The notes below the pieces were generated by a model that searched no databases, was not told the DNA's origin, and worked only from the letters and a program-made list of their open reading frames with translations. This document shows, piece by piece, positions 56,761 through 64,000 of a DNA stretch of 64,000 bases. The translations under genes were made by a program, and so were the position numbers. How positions within the stretch are numbered: position 1 is the first letter of the stretch; the number at the start of each line of letters is the position of its first letter. The stretch comes from Gelatoporia subvermispora B (Eukaryota > Basidiomycota > Agaricomycetes > Polyporales > Gelatoporiaceae): the NCBI GenBank assembly GCA_000320605.2, contig KB445808.1, forward strand, positions 496,001-560,000. The letters run 5' to 3'.

Positions 56761-58195
56761 GTGCGCGCCCGGTATAAGGCACGCTATTTTATTACACTTG
56801 TGAAACCTATTTGTTCAATGGCAGGTTCGGTGCTAGGTCAGCAGCGATGCCAGCGCAGATATCATCACCCCTCTTGACCGTTTGATTGAGGACTGGGTGA
56901 CGTACTTAGTCGCAGAGGTTCCGCAAGTGTCTGACCAGTGTAAGAAATGGGAAGTAGACTTGATCGAGAACTGGAGGACCAATGGATACACCCCAGGTCC
57001 GCCACCCGAGCAATACGCTCAAGGATAGGTCGTAAATACTGGTTTCTTCTCGATCCGCGAGGTATACGTGTGATCCGATCACTGTGTCCGAATCATGAAA
57101 ACGTACCTATCACTAGTTCGTGTACACCATATTAATGTTCCAGCCGCAATCTCTCGACGACTATGTTGACTCATCGAATTTTAAGTACAGTAGTATCTAA
57201 AATTAGAAAATACCGCAGTAAATCCTGTCTTGTGCCTCACCAGAACATCGGAACGTAGACAAAGAAGGTGCATCGCTGCGTATGACTCTCCCAAAGCCTT
57301 CAATTGCATGTTGAGTTCCCAGTAAGGTCCAAGGAATCGACGTTAGTTGAAGCTCCTTATCGTGGTTTGTACGTGCTTGGGTGCCACCTTCTCGGAGAGA
57401 ACCACCTGTACTTCTGATGCAGGTCGCTCCGCGTACCCCTGATTACATCTCGCAGAATACTGTACATCGGAGTAAAGAAGGGAATCAGAACGCTTCTCTC
57501 AGCTTTGGTGGGCCACGCAAGCTCGTATATGCGCTCATGTAATGTGTCAATGTGAGTTGTTTGACCGTATCCTGCAAGGGCGCGGTATCGGACTCACGCT
57601 TTTGTGCCATCGTAGTCAGGAGTTTGTCCCGGAGGACACTTTGAGTATTCCATTCTCGTCGGATAGGATTCGAACACGGCTTTAGATTGTGACGTCATTA
57701 GGACCTAGTCGGCATACTTACGGCACACATCCGGAGAGTGTTGCCTGATATGGATACCCCAGTCGCCCTGAGGACCAGATTGAGCGATCGACAGCTGGAT
57801 TTAGCACAGAGGGGAATGTGACGCCTTTTGACCGGGCAAATGTCCTAAATGCCTGCGAGGGATGGTAATGGACGCAATTGTCAGCTCATTAGTGCAGAGA
57901 AAGTATGAGAAAATGTTGGTACGATTATTTCATCACAGATGTGATCGATACTTAGGCCGGCAGAGACCTCGAGAAACACGAAGATCATAAGATAGACCGA
58001 GTGAGTGTAATCTTGACATCTGGATGAAGTATTGCTAATGTATCTAGGTATCTGTAGTGCGTGGGTATCTCTCTTCTTGGGGCTTGTGTATAGGGTGCAA
58101 GTCTATCTGTATATAGCCAAGGTTTATCGAGGCAACCTGTATCCCGCGCAATCTGTAGTTTGGTGTCTCCCTCATGGACTTCTAGGTGTCAATTT
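56761..58195. other. Gene-poor stretch
   Basis: 1.4 kb with no supportable gene. A tRNA-like B-box (GTTCGAATCC, minus strand near 57670) has no matching cloverleaf. Confidence 0.4.
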
Positions 58196-58933
58196 TTACC
58201 ACGCCCGCACGGCGGGGGCACACGCGCGGTGCAGCTTGAAACGTGATAGGCAGAGGTTCGCGGTGGAGCGGCGCAGTGGCGGGCGGACCGGCCTAACGGG
58301 CGAAGTCGGAACGGGTCGCTGCCTCGACCATTCTTGCAGGGCGCTGCACGAAAGTATGAGTGGGCGGTGGGCATACGATGAGGAAGGCCCACATACGCAA
58401 CGAAGCCAGCGTTAGGCTTGACGCATGCACGTTTGCTCCGCAGGAACGTGATCGCAGTGCTGTACGAGACACCGAGTGCGCGGATGAGATATGCAAGGAC
58501 GATGGATGCGGAGCGCGAAATTCCCTGCAGAGCAGCAGTGTTGGTATTAGTAACCGTAAGGACGAATATGTGCATATGCACACACATGCTGGCAATGCAC
58601 TAGCACATTCTGCCCGTGGCGCCTGCGCTCGTCAATGAACCGCACCGCTCCAACAAGGTGCGGGCGCAGGTCCACCATGGTCGAGTCCGGGATCTCGATG
58701 GCGAGCACATCCGTCGGTGTGCGTGCATCATCGATGATGAGCGGGCCGTCGGGCATGACGCGAACGACGGCATCGATATGGTGTGCGGCGAGGAGCGCGG
58801 GGTCGAGCGCAGCTTGGAGCGACCCGATGTACAGGGCGCCGAGATGCAGCCCGGGATGTGCGGGGAGAACTGAATGAATAGGCGTGCAAAGCGCGACTTG
58901 TGCGGCGGGGCTTAAGGTGGAGAAGCTGATCAT
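58196..58933 (-). CDS. Dual-specificity protein phosphatase
   Basis: Three exons (58933-58586, 58524-58397, 58343-58196), phases consistent, 207 residues. Residues 38-65 read LYIGSLQAALDPALLAAHHI, the usual start of a dual-specificity phosphatase. The general-acid region is EIPDSTMVDLRPHL (Asp about 83). The active site is HCQHGISRSA, with Cys at 114 and Arg at 120, split by intron 1 after the His of CQH. The following SASIVLAYLIRALGVSYSTA and KRACVKPNAGFVAALQEW match the rest of the fold. Residues 165-207 are Pro/Arg-rich. Such enzymes remove phosphate from Ser/Thr and Tyr of protein substrates, often MAP kinases. The intron-1 donor is GTGTGT; the only in-frame stop-free solution gives the canonical HCxxGxxR. 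Confidence 0.93.
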
Positions 58934-60367
58934 CGAGGGGGTCGACGGCGACGGCGTGTATTATACAGCAGCAATAGCCAGTAGCTTGTGTACGAAATAG
59001 AAATAGATGGGCGTAAAGTAGACGTGGGAGTGCGGGGTGAAAATGCGTTTGGTGTCCATGAGGGGAGAGCATGGCTAGATTATAAGTGATTTCCCGGGTA
59101 TGGAGGTGGAGCACTGTGTGTTGTGGGTCCGGAAGAGTTGCTTCCGTGTGGGGCAGGACCCACCCCGGACTTGCCTCTTTTGGAAGTCCCGCCCGCTACC
59201 CCGCCTCGGCTTCCATGGTCGTGCACCCACAACAACACTCCAGCGGACGACATTTCACGTCGAACCGCTGCTATCAGAACCGGATCGGATTATACGGGGC
59301 CGACGACCATCCGAGACCGCATTGCGTCACTTCACGGGCAAGCTACCGCCGGCCGGTAAGCGCTTAGCGAGCCAAACGAGCGCGACATCGCAGATTTGGC
59401 TCTTTCTTTCTTTCTCTTTCTAAGTCCTCGTGTATAGTATATGAGGGTGTAGCACTGTTGTAGGAAATGCATACATGGGAAACCATGAAGAAATGACCGA
59501 GAACTGCGCAAACGCCGAATAGTGAATACAATTTGTGACCAGCCCGTGGGACACTGAAATTGTGTTTGGCTTCGGAGAAATGCGCATCTATATGATCTGG
59601 CTGAAGATGAGCAGCGATGTTTAACACAGAAGCGGGATAGTACTTTTGATGTCCAAAGAAGATGTCTACATGACTGCGCTGCGACCAGCAGGGTCATCTA
59701 TCCGAAATTCCGCTATCAGTCCTCTTGCAGTCAACGGGACACTTTCCCGATTGGGCCGAAGCACGCTGAGCTTTCGACAGAACGCCCCATGTCTTAGTTG
59801 TGTATTCGTACGAAGAAAGCAAATATCTCCAGCCTTTCTCCGAACGTGTATCCATACCGATGATGGTACGAAAACCAATTGCCCCGCTGCCCAGTGGTCT
59901 CCTGCACGGGCCGAAAAATATCAGGAAGTACTCCGAGTGATGGGTGCAGGAAATTGGTTGAGCTGTGGGACTAGATGGAAGTAACTCCCCCCCATGCGAA
60001 AATTTTGAAGGGCTTCGAGATATTCATTAGATGCCCGTAAGCTGCTCTAAGCTAGAAGATTCGCTCAGGTCTCTGCATGTTCTTGATTTTGTCTTAATCA
60101 GAACATCGCTTATGCGAAATCATGTGCAAGGCGGGCCCGCTGGTGCCGATAGGTCGTGCAAGAGTTGATACTTAACGTTGCGAGACCACTTGATACCCTA
60201 CCCCGACGATGAACCGCGAATTTCGAAACACCTTACATCTCATTCATCAAGGTCAAATGACAACGGCCTTGTCCTACATTACAGTCCGAGTCCGTAACCA
60301 GAAGTCAATGTCCTAATTACCGCTTCCACACCGTGTCCATGTAGCAGACGTCACGGACACCTCATCC
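58934..60367. other. Gene-poor stretch
   Basis: 1.4 kb. Several open frames but none with family resemblance. A pyrimidine run (CTTTCTTTCTTTCTC) lies near 59402. No gene is supported. Confidence 0.4.
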
Positions 60368-61001
60368 TCAGTTGATAACCCAGTAGACGTCCTGCACAAC
60401 ACCCTGGGACGGGGGAGCGAACGTCGAGAACGCTGCGGGAGAGAGTCCGACGTCTCCCGCGGGCTCATCACCCAAAAAGTCGACAATCTGCGCAGTGACG
60501 CTCTTGCCGTCGTCTGCACGCACGAGCGTAAGCAACACACTTGCTCAGCGAGGGGGTAGAAACGTACGGGAGACGGTCAGGGTGTGGTGGCAGATCGGGT
60601 TGCTGAACGGCACCATTTCTAGTTAGGTGAGGATCACGTGCATATCTGCGGGGACATACTTGTTCGGGTTCGACCCAGAGCCTCTGCAGAGCGCGGGATT
60701 GATTCAGAGTGAGTCTCATACTCGCGGATGCACGAAGGGATAGAACCCACGGGAAAGAGTGGAACGTGTCGCTTGAGACGGCCGCGACGAGCTGGTCGCT
60801 CGTGTTCGTGAAACCGCACGCGCCGAGGCTGGGGTTGAAGTCAAACACTGCACGAGCAAAATCGCATCCGGTCACAGTGCGTTAGTGCAAGAGCCACCCA
60901 TACGACAGCGAAAGGCCCGTACGAGTGCCGTGGCCCGACTGGGCGGCCGCGGAGGCGACGAAGAAAGCGAAAGCGAGAACGGAAGTAGCAATGGTCTTCA
61001 T
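60368..61001 (-). CDS. Small secreted double-psi beta-barrel protein
   Basis: Five exons (61001-60923, 60847-60751, 60683-60660, 60602-60568, 60513-60368), two of them only 24 and 35 nt, give 126 residues. Residues 1-21 are a clear signal peptide (ATSVLAFAFFVASAAAQS). The mature part, GTLFDFNPSLGACGFTNTSD, then FHSFPGS, NPNNNPICHHTLTV, GKSVTAQIVDFLGD and VGLSPAAFSTFAPP, matches the RlpA/barwin-like barrel of the mushroom family annotated as riboflavin aldehyde-forming enzyme or expansin-like. The usual CxxC between the DGK strand and the LSPAAF helix is replaced by FLGDEPAG, leaving two Cys. The fold and secretion are well supported; enzymatic activity is not. Exon joins were fixed by the family sequence and by phase. 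Confidence 0.88.
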
Positions 61002-61860
61002 CGTAGTAGATGGTGTGTGCAGTGAAGGCGACGCTTGGTAAACCTGAGTAGCCTGCCGACCTCTACTTACACCAGCCTTTAAATACGTCCTTGGAATGAA
61101 TTCGCGGTGTGCAAAGCCCGCCCACCGAGCACATCGGAGTACGGCGCGCGCGACAATCAGCTGCGCTCAATATGTGGCGTACGCACAGGTAGGTCATCTG
61201 CCCGCACGACGCTCTAGCCAGACGGGTTACACCGCGCGCGCCGCCAGAACGTCGTCATCGGGGACTATCTGGGACCTCGGAGAACTCATGTCGCGGACCG
61301 GGGTCAGCGCTGGAGCGGCTTGGCTGCTCGCATTGACCGACGTACGAGAAGCGCTCGGCCCACAATTCTGGTTGAAAGCTTAATGGCTTGAGGGGGGCAC
61401 GGAGGGACAGAATAGTGCACCAACGTGCATATATTGCGCGCCTTCTCGTGCAAGGAACGTGACTGCGAGGTGACGCCTTGCGAACGTTTTCCCCGTTCTT
61501 GGGTCTCTGGTGCTCAGCTGAGCGGTGGATTGCATATACATGAAACTTGATGGGTACAGTGAATGGAGACTAGAGACTCAAAGGGAAGACCCAGAGTTGC
61601 GAGGTATGAGTCATCCACTGCAGAGAGTATACAAGTCCGGTCAAGGCAGTCCGACGCGTCTCGCGACAAGTTCCGGATACAGGGCCGAGCATTTGAGCAG
61701 TTCATTCAGTGTTCGTAGCGTTTGCTAGACATCGATTAATCCAAAAGCCAAGTAGCTCCAGATATCAAAAGAAGTCGGCTTGGGCGTTGTAGCGATCGCA
61801 GTTCAGGTCATCGGTGTACATGCAGAACTCTAGACTCGTAGTCCTAGTCTCGCAAGCCAG
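61002..61860. other. Promoter and gene-poor stretch
   Basis: 860 bp. TTTAAATA near 61078 is a TATA candidate for the secreted-protein gene. No further gene seen. Confidence 0.4.
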
Positions 61861-61939
61861 ACATTATAGGAGGGTGGCTGCGCCACGGAGGGTGCCGAGC
61901 GGAGATCGAAAAAACAGTGCTCGCACCCCCCTATAATGT
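61861..61939. repeat. Short inverted repeat
   Basis: ACATTATAGGAGGGTG at 61861-61876 is matched by the reverse complement of 61924-61939 with one difference. The 47-bp spacer contains GGAGATCGAA, and a mirrored GTTCGATCTCC follows at 61949. Possible remnant of a small palindromic element or a hairpin-forming transcript. Confidence 0.6.
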
Positions 61940-62051
61940 GCAGGAGATGTTCGATCTCCGACCGGAGGGCGCCGAGCAGCACAAACGGATGGGGACGAGA
62001 CTATCGTCACCGCGGGCATCTACCTAGATTTCGGCCTGATAAGCTTAGGAA

Positions 62052-62251
62052 TTATTGTGTAAGGTGATTGAATAACACCCCAATAACTCCTTTAGAAATA
62101 ATGCCTGGACTTATTTGAGACATATATGGATTTCTTGGAATTATTTGGAAGATATGCGAATTTCTCGGCTTTACTTGAGAATTATTTTGAATAAGGCCAG
62201 CGATTAACCGATGGACTTATCCCCACATTATGCAATCACTTACCACAATAA
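62052..62251. mobile_element. Candidate 200-bp MITE
   Basis: Imperfect 19-bp terminal inverted repeats: TTATTGTGTAAGGTGATTG at the left and, reverse-complemented, TTATTGTGGTAAGTGATTG at the right. The inside is AT-rich, non-coding and unlike its surroundings, with repeated GGACTTAT. No unambiguous target duplication, so the class is open. Confidence 0.5.
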
Positions 62252-62520
62252 GTTCACCATTTATCCAACAGAAATATGGGTGATTGTCCGCGGTGCGTAG
62301 TCCGCGTCGTTCCCCTTAGCCACAGATCCCTTCTCAATCTTCTTCCAGAAAAGGCAAGCGGAGTTCGAAAGAGGCTCGTCCCCAGCCGCTTCGGTTTCAA
62401 AGGCCTCGTAAACACCGTAGCGCCTGACTACAAGACTGTATGCGCTCCGAGTCGGATATCACCTACCTTCCCCCAAGCTGTGCAACACACTGCGTTCAAC
62501 GCCAGGCGACACCCCTCCCG
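62252..62520. other. No gene seen
   Basis: Short open frames only; nothing supported. Confidence 0.3.
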
Positions 62521-62529
62521 GAATGTGCC

Positions 62530-62680
62530 CCGACATCCGGTATTCCGGCCACATGCCGGCCACATGCACCCCGGATAACACGAAATCCAGCATGTGGCCG
62601 AAATGAGCCCCGATCCCTCACATTCCGGTCATATGCTGGCTCAGATGCCGGCCATATTCCGCTCAGATGCTGGATCCACC
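62530..62680. repeat. Degenerate GCCGGCCACAT repeats
   Basis: The motif [AT]TCCGGCCACATGCCGGCCA and variants (CATATGCTGG, CAGATGCCGGCCATAT, CAGATGCTGG) recur about seven times in both orientations in 150 bp. Each copy is a near-palindrome around CCGG. No coding logic. Confidence 0.55.
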
Positions 62681-63029
62681 CAATTTGGGTTACATGGAAT
62701 ATATTCCAGGTTTACTAGCCTGATATTGGTTCCCCCGCACCTGCCGTTCGTTCAGCTCTACTTTCTGTAATTTAAATCATATATTGCACTTCCATATACT
62801 ACTACACTACAGGGGTTCCACTATTCGTTGCAGGGCCGAGACAGAGCTCTGCCTCGAGGACAGGTCTGGGTAGGAAGAGAAAGTGCTCGCCTCGAAATCT
62901 ACCCTTTAGCCCGTTGTGTGCTTACTGCTTAGTCGCGCCGAATTACAGTAGGCGCCCACATGGATACTCCGATTTACAGCCTCCCCATAGCTTACGTAAG
63001 TGGATGCGGGTGATGGGAGGCTCGTGGAT
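62681..63029. other. No gene seen
   Basis: Nothing supported. Confidence 0.3.
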
Positions 63030-63600
63030 GCACCCATTGGGTGCATCCAGCTCGGCGGATATGGATTGCCTCTGCGCGCTCCACCAGTCGGTTAGTCTCG
63101 GCAAATATGGATCGCCTCGTCAGGCTCGATAGTTCTGGATCACTGCCTTTGGGGGATCCAACCATCGCCTCTGGAGGCTTCGCGCTCATCGCGTGCAGAA
63201 CATGGATGCGCAGATCGTGCGCATCCAACCTCACGGCCTTGTTGCATCGATCTGGCTGGCCGTGGACGCCAGCTCCTGCACGCGGCTCTCACGACGCCGT
63301 GCTCAAGATTGCTATGAGTACGCACTCGCGGACGTGGGCTGAGATGGCTCGAAGTTCCTCTACGGCCGTTGATCATGAATCACGCTCCACAGATGTTGAA
63401 GTCGAGAAGCGGTTTCGACCACGTGCAAGGCAACAAGGATGCGCGCATCCGGTGCATCCAGCTTGCTGGCTGTGGATCCACCCATCTGCACGATCCAGAC
63501 ATCGCTTATGGTTTCGCCGCGTGCAGAGTGGGTGCGCGCATCTGGCGCATCCAGCTTGCCGGCTGCGGATGGACCTACCTGGGCGATCCAGCCACCGGTT
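63030..63600. repeat. Degenerate tandem repeat, one clear 93-bp unit pair
   Basis: The clearest two copies start with GCGCGCATC at 63441 and 63534, 93 bp apart, and continue GCATCCAGCTTGC[TC]GGCTG and GATCCA. Diverged copies of the GCATCCA block lie at 63047 and 63219. The period is a multiple of three and frames are open across it on both strands, so the translated minus strand repeats KLDAPDAR. Confidence 0.6.
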
Positions 63601-64000
63601 GTGTGTGATTCGCTACGGCTTGTCGGAGCTCGAAAATGACAGGCGTAAAGACGGAGCGAGAGGCGGACGAGGCGTTTGGTACGGTGGTCCGTTGGGGGCC
63701 TGAGCCGTATTGAGGCTGCGAGCTCGGTCGTCGTTGAGCTACACGGGTCCGTATGACTCGGCGCGAGCCCTGCGACTTGTTTTGACAAGCGGAATGGTGC
63801 GGACAACGCAGACAACACGGCGCGAGCGCAAGATAAGAAATGTCGTCGGAGGCCTACCGGATTTGGGTGAGGCCAAACAGTGCCAATGGAACCGTGAACG
63901 GGCGCACCAACACCACCCTCCTCTACGAGACCCTTGTTCCTGTAAGGACAATGGCAAGCCTCGGCCTCAAATGACTCAGCAGAAGTTCTACGACACAAGA
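63601..64000. other. Window edge, uncertain
   Basis: An open minus-strand frame (63998-63360) crosses into the repeat region and is cut by the window edge. Its composition is not convincingly protein-like; no gene is called. Confidence 0.3.

Noticed and set aside
57661..57720. tRNA-like B box (GTTCGAATCC on the minus strand)
   Set aside because: No acceptor stem, D arm or plausible anticodon loop could be folded around it.
59646..59984. 112-codon plus-strand frame
   Set aside because: No recognisable motif, no upstream promoter or splice context; chance open frame.
1..64000. CRISPR arrays, operons, Shine-Dalgarno sites and rho-independent terminators
   Set aside because: The window is eukaryotic nuclear DNA; short direct repeats here are not spaced like CRISPR and genes are spliced.

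Overview
This window is nuclear DNA of a filamentous basidiomycete, most likely an agaricomycete of the Polyporales type. The evidence is genes broken by many short introns (mostly 47-70 nt, GT-AG), gene families typical of mushroom-forming fungi (a DUF6533-type membrane protein, NACHT remnants, secreted double-psi barrel proteins, F-box proteins), and proteins such as a Bem2-type RasGEF/PH/RhoGAP. There is no operon logic; neighbouring genes are independent. All exon chains below were built by hand from splice signals and checked for phase consistency.

Layout. 0.3-5.6 kb: a hypothetical protein, a protein with a C-terminal ubiquitin-like-looking domain, and a penta-EF-hand calcium sensor. 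5.9-9.5 kb: a TA-flanked MITE just upstream of an intron-containing tRNA-Ala, the first member of a small-protein family (called family A here), and a hAT-type transposon holding an assembly gap. 9.8-13.5 kb: a tail-anchored-looking unknown protein and a soluble double-ABC ATPase. 14.0-21.2 kb: family A again, with three intact copies, one copy with a frameshifted first exon and one exon-1 relic, mixed with a decayed duplicate of the ABC gene. 18.4-31.8 kb: an unknown coiled-coil protein, a CRIB-domain protein without a kinase, a C2H2 zinc-finger protein, a 711-residue protein of unknown function with a GC-AG intron, and a single-pass membrane protein. 32-51 kb is dense and conserved: NAPE-PLD, an F-box protein, the Bem2-like protein (about 2178 residues), a membrane protein with a beta-rich ectodomain, an SDR-like DUF1776-type protein and a second F-box protein. 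51-64 kb is gene-poor: a DUF6533-type gene of uncertain integrity, a NACHT pseudogene, a dual-specificity phosphatase, a small secreted barrel protein, fold-back elements and tandem repeats.

The most unusual signal is family A: six related loci (about 186-202 residues when intact) with one conserved phase-0 intron and no recognisable domain. The four copies on the minus strand share a TGCTTAGTCA element 90-120 bp upstream of the start codon. The cluster grew by duplication of a block that also carried the 5' half of the neighbouring ABC gene.
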